64,000 nt of DNA from Pseudorasbora parva (GCF_024679245.1 NC_090180.1:8080007-8144006); one strand, 5' to 3'. Counted from the stretch's first letter, positions 10,888 to 24,432 are shown. Notes: generated from the letters alone by a model not told the origin. Translations and numbers: made by a program.

Positions 10888-11917
10888 GTTCATACATGAT
10901 CTGTTACTGGTAATTTTCAAATAATATTCGTACATGCCACTCTTTTGTCACACAGTTTTTCACGTACTATATAAAAGTGTAGTATTCAATTTCAGATGCA
11001 GTGATGGATCCTTTGCCACCAATAGGCCAGAATTCATTGCATGCAGAACAGGATTTCTTTTAGAGAAATTGCCAGATTACATGTTTAAATGTATTGGATG
11101 GTGAAAATGTAAAAGTAAAAAACAAACAAATAAATGTTGATATGTCTCATTTAGCAATGCTCGGTCCAACCTTCATATCCTTCGAAAGATGCAGCCTCTG
11201 AACTGGGACACAGCTAATGTGTGTGGTGCTGAGAGGAAGTGGAATTGCCTGGTGTGAGGAGTTGTTTTTTTCAGAGTGTCTTTGTTTTCTCTATCTCAAC
11301 AGAAGCGGAGCTGTGTAATTTTTCATTGTAGCAATTAGAAGCAGGTGAGCTATTGAAAGGCAAACTGTTTGTGTTTTCTGTGGCCTCATTCTCTTAAAAG
11401 CAAAAGGAGCATAAAATGGAAGCCATGGAGTGGAGCTTATGCCTTGAACAAACAGGATTTTTTTTCTTTGGCCTGTTTTGGAACTACTTTTGTTGGTCTA
11501 TATTAGAAGAAATATATGAACTAGCCAGAGCTGCGTTTCCCAAAAGCAACATTAGCCAAATATGGTCGCAAGTTCTGTCGTTATCAATATAGTTCAACCA
11601 GTCTGTGTTTCCTGAAACCAGAGTTCCAACGAACATTTGCAAACAGCCTCACAAACTTGTGTGGCCTGAACGACAGCTCTCGACCTGTGGTCAGAAGCAT
11701 ATTTTCTTGTTAGCGTGACATGTGGACTTTATAAATCCTTATCTTGAGCAAAACAAGCAAGCTGACATTCAGTACAAGATATTGTCAAGAGATTTAAAGC
11801 ACCTTTTTTGAAGAATGCGCATGTGCGGACGTGCTCCAGTACGTGATTTAAATCTGGAAATAAAGCAAAATAACTGAAAAAATAAGAATTAGTCCTCAAG
11901 TGCCAGGCCCATAATCC
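10888..11917. other. No gene; one possible repeat scrap
   Basis: 'gctgcgtttcccaaaagc' at about 11530 and the following 150 bp look like the start of a common fish repeat, without a visible partner end. Nothing else was identified. Confidence 0.35.
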
Positions 11918-12025
11918 CATTTTGGCGTGCATATGATACGCACTTTATGCTTATCATATGAACGCCAAAATGAGTTTTGGCGTGTACATTCCACGACATT
12001 GCACACTTGTACTATTTATATGCAT
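11918..12025. repeat. Hairpin-forming repeat related to 50928-51117
   Basis: Arms 11918-11938 and 11952-11972 are inverted copies at 20 of 21 bases around a 13-base loop. The following stretch to 12025 (tttggcgtgtacattcc … tttatatgcat) matches the inverted arm at 50928-50986. It is likely a fragment of the same palindromic element. Confidence 0.65.
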
Positions 12026-12103
12026 TTTCCGTGAGATCCGGCAGTATTATGGTATTTAAGCGGTGAGTAACATCGTTGTTTGGAAAACGCACTCCAGTTT
12101 GGT

Positions 12104-12310
<207 letters not shown>

Positions 12311-13828
12311 ACACCTACATTTGAATTACAGATTAAATTACAAATTACAATTACAAATAAATTTGTTGTTATTAACTTTAAATATCTACTCTGTAAAGTG
12401 AACATTTGGACATGAGTTTGTTTTGTCATCTTAAGTATGTGCAAATATTTTGTTTGTGGTGAGTGGTTCTGTGGCCTTACCCCCAATATGCATGCTCTGA
12501 CTCCTCGTGAATATACTATTCTACTATACTAAACTGAATATTTTGTACTTTATTTTGATGTATTGGATGTTACAGATATAGATTGTTACTTGACACTCAG
12601 TGTTACAGTAAATATGGATATGGCTTATTGGCATGGTTGAACAAAAACTTACAGAAATGCTGAAGTCGGCTGTATCTCGCCCTTTCCACCCTCTCTTCGA
12701 AAAGAGAGAAAGATTTACTGTACTTATTCTAATATTTGAAATTTCGATTTTCCTTTGCTAGTAATATCCTGCCTGTTTTTTCTGACAGTGAGAAGGAAAA
12801 GAATCAAGTATTTTAATGGAATTATGGCATGTCCAAAAAAGCTCCCAATGATAAAGTGTGGTTGTGTCTGTCATCCACTCCGGTATGATTTAAGTCACAT
12901 AGCTGCAAGGCTCCTTTGGCTCAATCCCTCTGTGACCTAAAACAAACAAGAGAAACTTTATATTGAAGAGAGTCCTCTAATCCAGCTGCGAGCATTACTT
13001 TATGAAAAAGTTAATTAACTGTTGCTGGCTTATGTCACCGTCAATAGACCTATGCTTTGAACAGCAGTGCTGATCCAGTCAAAACTACACAAATGCAACA
13101 ACTCCTCAATTACACCAGGACACTCTGCAGTGTCACATTGCCCTGGATTAACGAACACTGGCGACAGCTAGAGCCCTGAGCTTCACTGAGCTACTCGGAG
13201 TCCAATGTTCTTGCATTTAATCCCACAGTTGAGAAGTGTGGAGGCAGGAGAAGAGTATTTGTTTGAAGCAGTGCATGGTAGACCAGATCTTTGGCTCATA
13301 AGTGAGGGTGCAGTCACGCTAGTTTAAAAGCAAGAGAGGCAGAAGCTTTAGACAAGGTTTTATTTTTGCTGTTGTACAGCTGTGCCAATGCTTGGCATTC
13401 ACAAAAAGAAACTAAAGTTTACCCTTGATACTAAAAGACACTGTCGAGGTGTGGGTGAGTTTGCGATCCAAATAAGTGGTGGCCTTGTGATATTGCATTT
13501 GCTTTAAGTGCACAATTTAACAAGTACAGCCAGCAAGTGCACAGGTTGCATAGAAGCTAAGAAAACATTTTTAAGGGTTACCTCAAAGGTGAAGTGGTAT
13601 TCTGAAGAACACGATTCATGCTCCAAAGGCACACACTTGCCTTTCTGTCTCTTGAGCAACCCATAAAAGATCCAAGCATCCATATAAACTGACATACATC
13701 ATTGTTTGTAGTAGGGATGCTAACAATTAAATGGATGATGGATTAATTGTCAATGGTCAACTAGACATGGTCATCATTAGAGTGAGTAGTTTTGAAGTAC
13801 TCGTGCGCAGAACGTGCAGCATACCTAT
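12311..13828. other. Unassigned sequence
   Basis: No gene, terminal inverted repeat or recognised family was found. 13710-13828 begins 'tagtagggatgctaac', a possible hAT end, without a partner. Confidence 0.35.
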
Positions 13829-13843
13829 GGGGGGGGGGGGGGG
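13829..13843 (+). repeat. G15 homopolymer
   Basis: Fifteen consecutive G residues on the plus strand. Similar runs occur at 16546-16558 (13), 21628-21638 (11) and 60360-60370 (11). The lengths are liable to sequencing error. Confidence 0.9.
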
Positions 13844-14479
13844 TCAAGCAAGCCTACTATAAATACATTTTATAGATGTATTAATATGTTCAAGCCATGC
13901 AATGGATTAGGTATAGGCTAGCCATTTTACCAAGAATCCAAAAAAAAACTCCAAACAAGTGATTTTACTGAACAAACTTATGACCACTTACACAAGTAAA
14001 CGGAACAATAAAAGTACGTAGAATAAACAACAAATAATAAGATCCTGGTGGATGAGTGATGATGAGAAAAAAACACGGAACAACCCCTCTAATACTTTTT
14101 TTTTGTTTTTTTGTTACGCCATATTTCTCTTATATTTAACCGCTGTCTCCACTTTTCTTTGATAGCTCGTTTGCTTCCTGCTTCTATGAAGCCCATCCCT
14201 CTGAAAAACACAATGGTCTTACCGTGGAGATCCACTTTTGTGACACGACTGAAGCGCGATGTTGTGACGCTTCCCCTCATTTGTGCGTTGATGGGCGTTC
14301 CTCAAGTTTACTGCTATGGGGGTGCTTTTGAGCCAGCGGGGAATGAAAAACAAACGACCCACGAGAGACTTCCCCCAGTCTCCATGTGCTCTACTTCTAT
14401 TGGATAGTCGCGTAACGTTCAACGGATTCATTTGCATAAAGATGGGAATCGGTCAGCTTTTTTGATGCGCAGCATTTTT
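13844..14479. other. No gene recognised
   Basis: 14070-14440 has overlapping open frames of 60-98 codons on both strands but no start context, splice sites or family signature. It adjoins TTAA-type repeat fragments and is probably repeat-derived. Confidence 0.35.
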
Positions 14480-14604
14480 CCAAATGCAGCGCTGCCTTCC
14501 CGGAATGCTATGCGGGCGCGTTAAAGTCGCTTGACATCACCCATAGGAATAAAGTGGAGCGCGGCGCGACAGAAGTGTTGCACGGACAAGTGGATCTGCA
14601 CCTG
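14480..14604 (+). repeat. Internal fragment of the 32650-33847 element family
   Basis: It matches 33427-33556 closely (aaatgcagcgctgccttccc, then ggaatgct, cgcttgacatca, gtggatctgca). It lacks the ends of that family and joins directly to the element at 14605. Confidence 0.75.
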
Positions 14605-14934
14605 GTTAGATGGCCAAATGTAGTTTCATGTATTTTTATTGGCTGAAGTGCCTAGCATAGGTTGGCGGAAACGCCACGCCCCATACCATTACGGGCAGAA
14701 GTCACATCTGCGGTTGCTAGCAAGGGTTTATGATGTCACCAACCCAGGAAGAAGCTCATTGCAGTCCAAACCGGCCATTTTTGTAGGCAATAAACTGTCA
14801 TTACTTTAAAAGACAATATCTCTGTTTGCATTGAACTTTTAGCGCTGTAATGTTGCAGATACTGTTTATGCTCAAGCAGCAACATTACACACCAACTAAA
14901 GTTAAAAAAGTAAAAATCGCATGCAACCACCCCT
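14605..14934. mobile_element. Right part of a TTAA-type element (ends CCACCCCT)
   Basis: The right end reads gcatgcaaccacccct followed by TTAA (14935-14938). On the other strand this is AGGGGTGGTTGCATGC, a terminus I know from abundant cyprinid elements. The left end is missing or replaced by the fragment before it. It has no transposase frame. Confidence 0.55.
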
Positions 14935-14938
14935 TTAA

Positions 14939-16511
14939 AAGAATGTTTGAATGCAGTTTTTAATGGTCAGTGGCAGGGGGTTTTGTAGCTTCCCCTCTCC
15001 TATAGGTGAATTTCACACTCTTGTCAAAAGGAACATTTTGATTTGTCAGATTCTTTTAGTCCCGCCCCGGATTTAATGTCAAGATTTGCGTGTTTGTGGA
15101 ATTGCATTTGAAAATTGTGCAAATCAGTCGATACTTTAAAAGCCTAACTTAGATTTTGATGTACTGCTGGAAGAAAACAACGAATAAAACTGTGCAATTA
15201 CCACAACTCACAATAACAGAGAGAATGAATTATGAGATCATCCCAGTGTTTAACCAGAAGCCCTGTCTTCTGAACATAATGAGGTAAGCACAAGGATGTA
15301 AAGATGTATAGTGTAGTTAGTTAAAGTTAAAAGATTTTAAACATTGCCACTGTGACAGTCTTTTTACCACCATACATTTTTACTATTGGTCACCCTTTAC
15401 ATCTCTCTGTGGGTTTTGAAATATTTTACCAATATTAAAGAGAGATTTTGACTAAACCTCGTAACTCCATTGGCTCTTCAAACCGTCAGTAAACCTCCTA
15501 ACTCCGCCCAGCTTCTGTCATGAGTGGAGTGTCGCATCCTGATTGGAGATAGACAGCTGCTTGTTTACAATATATGGGTAAATAAAGAACTCTCTTTTAA
15601 TAACTACAGCATTTTTTTTTTTACTCAAGAAATGTATATAATGGCTAATGTTTTATGTGTTTGAGGAGCGGAGAAGAGTTTAGCATTTGTCATCGAGTCA
15701 TAGCCAATACTCTCCTAAATCGCCAGTGTGCAGCACTTCATCTTTAATAACATGAGATTTTGGCAAAATGTCAGTAAAAGAAAAAAAACGATAAAAACCT
15801 GCCGGCATAGCTACAGTAGCCTGTAATGAAAATGTAATGCACTTACTGCCTCGGATGCGGCTGTATGACGGACAAAGCGCTACTCTCTGACTCTGTTCAA
15901 AAACCTCTAAACTCCATTTCAGCTTGATTTTGGTAAAATGTTAATAATATGGTGACACGTGCAGTGTTTAACCACACATTAATTCATTCATGAAAGTTAT
16001 TTCTTATTTGCTCTTTTGCAACTTTGAACTGTGCTGCATTTATTTCTGATCATTTGACACACCATTTTCATACTCGATACAATTTGCCCACCTTTTTTTT
16101 ATGAAGTCCCACCTGTTTGAACATTTCTAGCCTCGCCCCTGGTTTGTTGTGATACATTTTAATACATAAAGGCCAGTGGATGGGATTGATAACTAAGGTT
16201 TTCTATTCACTTCTTTGGGGAGCAAAAAGGCATGGTCCTTCACACATTGTGTAACTATTAGGACCACAAATCACACATTAACATCAACACTGAATAACAA
16301 AATTATTATCTAAATAACATACATAAAATAAACAAATCAATAACAAAACAGATCATTGTGAACTTTATTTTAGATACAGTACAACAAACATACAGAGTTT
16401 ATGAAGTATAACTGAATGACAAACATGTTATTACTAATTTTACAGGTGTTGTAAAATAATGGTGCTAGCTAGGTATGTAAATATTTCCATTTTATAAGTT
16501 ATTGCTTTTCA
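14939..16511. other. Unassigned sequence
   Basis: 15440-16140 contains recurring phrases (aacctcctaactcc, aacctctaaactcc) and a segment rich in 'cgccc', probably old repeat matter. No end pairs or exons could be defined. Confidence 0.35.
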
Positions 16512-16655
16512 TTTCAGATTCAGATTCAAGTGGTTTTATTGGCATGGGGGGGGGGGGGAAGGTATTTACATTGCCAAAGCATTGGTAACATTAAATTACA
16601 ATCATGCACATTTACACACAATTAAAACAATTATAAAATAACAAAGGGCAGAAAA
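16512..16655 (-). repeat. Retroposon tail-like segment, minus strand
   Basis: 'ttttattggcatgg' with the G-run, then 'attgccaaagcattggtaac', reads on the minus strand as a tail ending in 'ccaataaaa'. That resembles the 3' end of a fish non-LTR element. Family not assigned. Confidence 0.4.
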
Positions 16656-17330
16656 GTGCAAATAGTGCAAAATGATCTCTTTTGCCATGACAGGACTTCA
16701 CAAACTTGGCATACTACTTATGGCTTGCTGACCAACAATATCAACAGCTGGAATATCTGGAATACTAGTTCTGGAGAATCTGGACACTATGTCAAAAAAG
16801 TGCCATCCCAGTCACACCACAAGTCCACAATGGCACTTTCCAGATGGATTTAACAAAACTAAAGTCAACCAGGACAGCCAGGTATATGGGGGTATTGTTT
16901 AATGAGCAAATGGATTTTAGTGCCCACATCTCAATGGTCATCTGGTCTTGCTTTAAAGCATTAGAACTGGTGCTTCAAGACTGGCACTGAAACAGCCTCT
17001 TCACCTGAACACACTCTCTTACACATGTTCTCTCCTATTCTTTATAGTCAGTGAGTGGGTGAAAGGTGCTTTCCAGAACCTTCACTCGGTGGTAGAACCA
17101 ACCTCCACCCGATTGAATAAAACCATCTTAAACTTCTTAAATTAAGAAAATCTCTTTTTTATTATTTTTTCTACCCTATTTTAATAAACCTCCAGCTTTG
17201 TCTTGCACTTGAAACTTGTTGTTTGTGAGATAATTGTGGTGCTGTTGTATCATAAATTGCTTGTGATGTTTCTCAATGTTCTTGATTTGGATAAAAGTAC
17301 ATGCTTTATGACCAAATGTACACTTGTATG
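16656..17330 (+). pseudogene. Non-LTR retrotransposon (L2/CR1-like) relic, 3' part
   Basis: At 16872-16934 the frame reads RTARYMGVLFNEQMDFSAHIS. This corresponds to the '…LGV.FD..L.F..HI' block near the end of L2/CR1 reverse transcriptases. The downstream region ends with 'tttggataaaagtacatgc', like the conserved 3' tails of such elements in fish. Stops and frameshifts interrupt the rest. Class call is from motif memory. Confidence 0.5.
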
Positions 17331-17454
17331 TTTTTAAAAGTCTCTTATGCCCAGCTAGATTGCATTTATACAGTAATGCAATGAGAATTTTGTAATGAGA
17401 ATTTCATTGCAATTTAGAATAAATAAATAACAATTCTTCCAATTTGAATACATT

Positions 17455-17610
17455 TTGAACTTTAATTTATTCCTGTGGTGTTGAAGCTAAATTTTCAGCA
17501 AGTCTTCAGTGTCACATGATCCTTCAGAAATCATTCTGATTTTCTGTTCAAGAAACATGTCTTATTAGCAATGTTGTGCTGCTCAAATGTTAATACGAAA
17601 AAACTGATCT
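17455..17610 (+). repeat. Interior fragment of the 'CCGTTCAAAAG' repeat family
   Basis: It contains 'ttaatttattcctgtggtg', 'tcttcagtgtcacatgatcc', 'ttcagaaatcattctgat' and 'tgtgctgctcaa'. These are the ordered interior phrases of the abundant fish repeat whose ends are seen at 323-479. No ends are present here. Confidence 0.6.
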
Positions 17611-17762
17611 ATGAAATTGTATCCCTAGTGTAAATAAGTCAATAGGAATTGGCTTGTATTTTTTGCTCATAGAGAGAAACATTGCTTAGTTCGGTCAGAC
17701 TGATATGGATGATTGATATGGACGGACGGATGGATGGTCGGGTTGATGGATGGTTCTCTAAA

Positions 17763-18660
17763 TATGTGTGAAAGAGTCGCTCTCAGGAGCTCAGTGAATT
17801 AAAGTGTGGTACTGTGATAGGTTGCCACCTGTGCAATAAGTCCATTTGCAAAATTTACTCTACTAAATATCCCACATGTTAGAGGCGTTATAACAAAGTG
17901 GAAGCAATTGGGATCAAAACCAACTCCGCCACAAAGTGGTAGGCCACGCAAAATCACAGAGTGGGGTCAGCGCATGCTGAGGTGCACAGTACAAAGATGA
18001 GCGCAGATGAGACAAGAACAGTGCATAGAAAGCTTCATGGAATGGGTTTCCATGGCCGAGCCGCTGCATCCAAGCCTTACATCTCTAATGGCAATGCAGA
18101 GCGTCGATGCACTGCTGTAAAGCACACCACCACTGGACTCTAGAGCAGTGGAGACATGTTCTCTGGAGTGACCAATCACGCTTTTCGGTCTAGCAATCCA
18201 ATGGACAAGTCTGGATTTGGCAGTTGCCAGGAGAATGATACTTGCCTGACTGCATTGAGCCATGTGAAATGTTTGGAGGGGGATATGGTGTGGGGTTGTT
18301 TTTCAGGGGTTTGACTTGGCTCCTTAGTTCCAAGCCCAACTTAGATGTGCTCTCCTTCTAACTAAAATGCTCCCCTCTTGGCCCCTTAGTTCCAGTTAAA
18401 GTTACTTTTAATGCTTCAGCATATCAAGACATTTTGTAAAATTTCATGATCCCAAATCTTTGGGAACAGTTTGTGGATGGCCACTTCCTGTTCCAACATA
18501 ACTGCATATCAGTGCACAAAGCAAGGTCTATAAGACATGGATGAGTGAGTTTGGTGTTTGGAAACTTGACTGGCCTGCACAGAGTCCTGATCTCAGCACG
18601 ATTCAAGTCCATGTGCATGTGGAGGCAGGCATCCCAAAACTTTTCGCAATACAGTTGTAT
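17763..18660 (+). mobile_element. Decayed Tc1-like element of a second family
   Basis: The plus strand carries broken transposase blocks. There is an 'SGRPRKITEWGQRML' linker around 17935-17980, a 'RTVHRKLHGMGFHGRAAASK' block at 18018-18077, a degenerate WSDES-type region near 18150-18200, and 'WPAQSPDLS' at about 18571-18597, which is the region of the third acidic residue. The right end 'atcccaaaacttttcgcaatac' fits Tc1-like termini. Multiple frameshifts are present. Ends are approximate. Confidence 0.75.
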
Positions 18661-18790
18661 GTTGGTATATTTGTCTCCTCTAATGGACGCATGGGGCGTG
18701 CCACCTTGGTCATTGTGGCTTCTGTCTGATGAAGGATTAGTACATCATCTCTGCCATCTCTTATAGCAATCCATATCCTTATACAATTAA

Positions 18791-19004
18791 AATAATGATT
18801 GTTCATCCAAAAATGTACATTCTGTCACCATGAAATCAAACCCTTACGACTCTTTCTTCTGGTAAACACAAAATAATAAGAAGAAAAGAATCTCCCCAGA
18901 AATCATCTTTTGTGTTCCACAGAAGAAAGTAAGGCTTACATGTCATGCAGAATGACATGACAGTGAGGAAAGGATGACATTTCATGTTGGGGTAAACTGT
19001 GCTT
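18791..19004. mobile_element. Near-palindromic TTAA-bounded MITE
   Basis: TTAA lies on both sides (18787-18790 and 19005-19008). The ends form an imperfect inverted pair (gttcatccaaaaatg versus gtttaccccaacatg on the other strand). The middle has inverted arms ctttcttctggtaaacac / gtgttccacagaagaaag. The whole element can fold on itself. A right-half copy is at 36180-36295. Confidence 0.65.
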
Positions 19005-19008
19005 TTAA

Positions 19009-21887
19009 AGCATGTAAAGCCTGATATATACTGCTATTTAGGGTGATGCCATTGGAGATAATTGATATCAACAACTAAAGCTTTTTCCTTGAGGTGTTAT
19101 GTGTTGACACATAGGATGGAAAGCATCCCTATTGTAATATATCGAGGATCGCAACAATTAAAAATGTGATAATTTAATTTAAACCAGTTTAACAACGCAT
19201 CTCATTCAACAACGTCAAGTGTTTTTCCTTTTTTCTTTGTTTTTTCAAGCTTCACTCCATCTGTGTTTAAGTCTACTTATGTTTAGCTTGTACCCCCCAC
19301 CAAAGCACCACACCAGAAGCATACGGTACCATGGAAACCCTGTGTCTCCGAGGTTAAGCAACAGAGTGAAAATAATGCTTCTTTTGTATCCGTGTGGTTA
19401 CCGCAGTCCCCTTGCTGGGCTACTTTGGGCTTCCTGATGTGAGGCTCATATTAGTCCATGGACGGAGCTTGGAATGGGACAATGAGACTCCATTGAGAGG
19501 CGGCCTAGTATTTCAGAACAGGTAATGGGTGTAACAATGTCTGCCATGTCAATCAATTATCTCTTTTCTTCAAGTTCTGCTCACAGGCAGCATAAATTAC
19601 CCCACATTCTTGACTCATAATAGGGAGACAGCGCTTATGTATTCCTGGAAGAACAGATTTCGACCACACGTATGCTCTATTGTGCTCGGCTTTGATGCTC
19701 ACTACCCTACCTGGATCATGATAATTTGCTGTTTTCTGAAAATGATATGGTTCGCATTGGCACAATTAACCTTGGTGCAGATGTTTCGTTCAGTCGCACT
19801 ATGTAGTATCTTCTCACATATAACCGGTCTCCTCATATGGTTATTATTACGGACTGTAGTCACACAGCAACACATTTTTTTTTTTTTAGAAATAAGCACC
19901 ACAATGTTGTGTTGCAGGTTAATCAAAACAACATTTTCATGAGTCTGAGGCAGTTTTTTCACTAGCTTCCACCACAACAGCAAAGGTGACATAAAGTAAT
20001 AAGTGTGAAAATATTTTAAAGATGTGTTTATTGTGTCAAGCAGAAAGATGAGCCACCCAAAGGACAGCAAAATAAGTATTCCCCCCAAATCAAGTTTATT
20101 AAACCTCATAATTAAATAATGATTCGCCTCTGCTGTGGATGGGGGAGGGGGCTTTCACGCGACTCTCGTCAGTGTCTGAGGAGTGAATGGAGTGACAGAC
20201 AGAACACAATAACCCCCAACCCAACTCTACTGGCTCTCAAAAGCCAGAAAATTGCATCAATCTCCTCCCATGGTTTAAAAGGAGGAGAACAAAACTGTCA
20301 CTGCTCTTTTCGGTTATCTCAATGCTTTTTCTTTCGCTTCAAACAAATGCTCCCCTCTTTGGGAGACTGACCGTGCCTTTAATCAATCAGGCTCTTACTG
20401 AAGGGTAGCAGATGTCACCAACACTGTGGCACCAACTCAGTGACCCGCCCCCCGAACCGCACACATCTCTCTACTCTATTGATCAGGAGACGCACAGAGG
20501 GAGAGGGCGGATTTTAAGATGGGCGGCTTTGTGCGTCTATGGTTATATCTCCTGCGGGGCGTGTGCTTGTGCACATGCTTCAGCGCTCGTGCTGAAAGAC
20601 TCGGGGTCCCGTCTTGCCCTTATTCACACGGTTGGGCTCGTCATCATGCTTGTGCAGATCCGAACAAATCCTCATCTTTAACCACTCTCTCTGTATCTGC
20701 ACCCTATAAACAGATGCACTGTGACCAATCAGAGCAGCGCAGGGTGTGAACATATTTAGCTTCTGTTTCAAAGGAGCTGCAGCCATTCAAGTCACTTTTA
20801 CATGCACTTTGAAACACTTCAACAAAGCACCATGGGATTGGATTTGATACAGTCAATATGGAGCCATGTTGTACACATAGTTTGAACCAGGGCTGTCAGG
20901 GATACAATGAAGTGAGGATCTCTAAATGACACGAAGATGACGATGGAGGAGGCTACAGAGATTACGCTGATACACCTAATTAGAGCATGAAAATCCATTT
21001 CAAGGGGAGAGTCAGAGGAAGGCCGAGATGAAAAGGAACAAGGATAGATTAGTGTAAGGCCAGAAACATGGCTAATATGTGCGAAAGCCCCAAAGAATCC
21101 CTTTTGACTGATCTCTCTAATTTTTTATCAGTTGTAATCCAACCCCGTATCCCCACCCAAAAGGAAAGCGCCAAGATAAATGGGTGTTTATCTATGTCAG
21201 GCAACCCTGCATGTCTGCTTTGTTGGTAAAGTGTCTCTCCTGAAGCCTGTCTGAATACATCAGTAACAAGACTGTTTTGAGTAAACACTCAACACATCTG
21301 AAAACACATCTGAAAAGCACTCCCAGATGTTGCCGCTGCTCTCGTTGCCTTCGGGCACTCCGGAATAAGGCGAGCCATTGTATCTCAGGTGTGCCACTTT
21401 TTCAAGCGTGTGAGTTAAACTCTTGGGATTAATATCCTGTAAAATCTATGAGTGCATTTCCATGGAGGGTGAAGAGCATGTTTCCCGACTTGTAATAAGA
21501 AAAAGAGTGTGTCCAAAAAGACAGTGAGGTTCAATAGATTTTGCACATTGAAAATTATGTGATTTACACCAAATACACTGTATTCTATGACATTCGGGTT
21601 TTTTTCAACATTGTGAATTAAAAAGAAGGGGGGGGGGGAGTAGGTCTGTCTTTTTACATTTAAATTGAATGTTACTTTTCGATTATTTGTGAAATGTAAA
21701 ATTTTTGAATGAATATTGTTTCTACACCAATATATATTTTTACTTTGTATGAATTTTTAATTTGTGCATTTTTAAAATCACTTATCAAACAACAATATTA
21801 ATATTAGTTTTTTAAATAACGACTTAAAAATATAGCTTTCAAAATGTTATTAGAAACCCGCATAATAGGCACATATGTACACACACA
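19009..21887. other. Gene-poor stretch, nothing identified
   Basis: The longest frame is 135 codons on the minus strand (19702-20109), with biased composition and a poly-Lys run from an A/T tract; it is not convincing. 20120-20760 is less AT-rich than its surroundings and could hold regulatory sequence, but I see no motif or exon. Confidence 0.35.
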
Positions 21888-22223
21888 CACTGTAAAAAAA
21901 ATAATTATTTTTTGTTGGTTTAACTTAAAAAAGAAAGTAACCTGGTTGCCTTAATTTTGAGTTAATTGAAATTAAAAATTTGAGTTGATACAATGAAGGA
22001 CATTTGTTTAATAAATAGAAACTCAAAATATTTTTGAATCTGAACCACATAAAAATAAAACACACACAATTACCCAATATGCTTACAAAATCTTTTAATA
22101 ATATTTAAATAAAGGTTGTCGAATCTCAAAAAAATTTCATTGTATTAACTCAAAATTTCCATTTCAATGAACTCAAAATTAAGGCAACCAGGTAACTTTT
22201 TTTCTAAATAATTTTTTACAGTG
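21888..22223. mobile_element. Full CACTGTA-ended MITE (336 bp)
   Basis: Inverted ends are CACTGTAAAAAAAATAATTA / AATAATTTTTTACAGTG, with non-coding AT-rich DNA between. The copy at 1-314 covers most of its length. The flanking microsatellite hides any target duplication. Superfamily unassigned. Confidence 0.75.
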
Positions 22224-22330
22224 CACTTGAGTTTTATTTATCCTTTTATTTATCCCGGTTCATGGTACTACCTCAAGGGTACATATTACAAATATTAATG
22301 CACATTTTACAGCTAGAGATAAAACTCACT

Positions 22331-22333
<3 letters not shown>

Positions 22334-22391
<58 letters not shown>
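22334..22391. repeat. (CA)29 microsatellite
   Basis: A pure CA array, interrupted only at its start by 'catacac'. Confidence 0.97.
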
Positions 22392-22393
<2 letters not shown>

Positions 22394-24432
22394 TAATCTC
22401 TTTCAACAAGTGGAATAGCATACCTATGACTGTTTATGCCAAGCACATGAGCACACTAGGAAATAATGAGGCATGTAGCAAAGCAGGCATTGTTTATGAG
22501 ACAGAAACACTCTTCGAGGGCCGTGCTGTCCACCTCTTAATGTTATGCATGAAGCCTTATTTGTCCCTCTGCCTTACTACTTTACAGCACCTGCCACCCA
22601 TTTGCATTTCTGTTAGCTTGATTCCTACTTAGAAATAAACGAACAGAAAGAGAGTGAAGTACTACAAACCACTGATACAGATAAAAAAAAATGTATAATC
22701 TTTCACAGGTCTAAAAATAATAAGCATTTATCAAGTGAAAATGCATTCTCTAGTGGGAAAAGAAAAGCAGATTGCTCCACTTACCATGCATCAGTCCTCT
22801 TTTCTAATGAGTGTTTATTATAAGTGAGCATCGGTGTGTGGAGGAGCAACATTTGGAATTTATGAATTGGCTTCCTTTTAATTCATGAGTTTGAATTAGG
22901 CCGAATTGGAATTTTAATTGCAGTGACATTCAATAAAAATAAATTCTACATAGTCATTCAACACTTTTGGCTTTTAGGCCCCCAGCACCATATCTGAAGG
23001 CCCCCATATTTGCCAAGATATTTCCTCATGGTATTTCTGTTGTAATTTTCACAATTTAAATTAGTATTTTATTAACAAAGTAGGAGTTTTAATATATTAA
23101 CCGTGATTACTTTTGTGATTACAGAATGTGTGCGTGCTTAAAATTAAACATTGTGTGTGTGTGTGTGTGTGTGTGTGTATTATCTTGTTAACAAGCTCCC
23201 CGGTTGAGAACCATTGATTACACCAAAAACTGTCCACATACTGTTTCATATTGATGTTTGACTACATTTGAAGACTTTGGTACATAAAAGTAATTTAATA
23301 ATAAAAAGATTGTACACACATATCTATAGGTTGCATTTAAAAAAAAAATATTGACTAATCACACGATTATAGAATAATACCACATACAGTATGTTGATTG
23401 ATAATATGTTTTTAGGTAATTCATTTTCAGAAAAAATAAATGCGAAATTGAAAACTACACTTGCAATTCAAGTTTATTCCATTTATATGTTCATGAAAGT
23501 GCATTCCATTTTAATTCTGCTTTCAGTGTCGTTTGGAATCCTGTTAACGTATTCTTTTTTTATTGTAGAATAATGAAAGCTGGTAGAAGGCCAGGTAACC
23601 AAGGAGGTGATGTGATAATGCACAAAGCCTTCTCTTCAGATATACTGATCTTATTGAACAAGCCTAGATCAACAAGGTATTAGTCTCTAAAGAGCATGCT
23701 GTGGGAAGTGTATTAATGCCACTGCATTCTGTAAAAGAATCACTGAATGAAGTGACTTTTCATGTAATAGAGTTTGGTTTTCATGAGACTAATCATAAGT
23801 TGAAGAGGCACCTCAATATGCAAAGACTTTCTGGTTGAGTTTTCTCGGTTTTTGAGAGGGATTGGAGGGATTGAGTCAAGTTGCATCTGTCAAAAGCAGC
23901 AGAAGCGCACATAAACAGCTCTAAACAGTTTTGCTCATCAGTCAACAGCTGAGACGCTTCGCCTTGATTCATTTTCTCAGCTGTGAAGATTTGTCCCCTC
24001 ATAATTCAATTATTTCTCATTCAATCACGCTCCATTAGATCACGATCACTCCCAGCTCGCCTCGTTACCGCAGGAAACACAATCAGGACAATTCGGTGGT
24101 GTCAGTCTCAAGACTGCACTTTGAAATGACTGCTTGTGTGTTTGGATACATTTCATTATATGACATGGCACATCATAATACTCTCTCTGCAGGCTGCACT
24201 GACTGATAGAATACTTTATTCACAGGGTAGAATGAGCTTTGAAGGCACTAATGAGAATCTGATGCCTGGTAAATGCAGCAATGTAGATTACATGTATAAA
24301 AGACAGCAATAAGTCACGTTAATTCATTAAACCATCTTAAATGAGTTCAAATAAGCATGAGTTGCGTATGAACTATATGAATTGGCTATCAAGTTGTGCA
24401 TTTTCATTTTCAGAAATCAACCACAGGGCTTA
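22392..24432. other. Unassigned; small (GT)n at 23152-23178
   Basis: The sequence is AT-rich with one GT array and no exon or repeat ends that I can name. Confidence 0.4.

Noticed and set aside
14089..14437. Overlapping 63-98 codon frames on both strands
   Set aside because: No start context or homology; embedded in repeat-derived sequence.
19702..20109. 135-codon minus-strand frame
   Set aside because: AT-rich composition, a Lys run from a T tract, hydrophobic only by chance, no splice signals or recognisable family.
22334..22391. CRISPR-like or regulatory array
   Set aside because: A simple CA repeat; no spacers exist here or anywhere in the window, and the genome is vertebrate.
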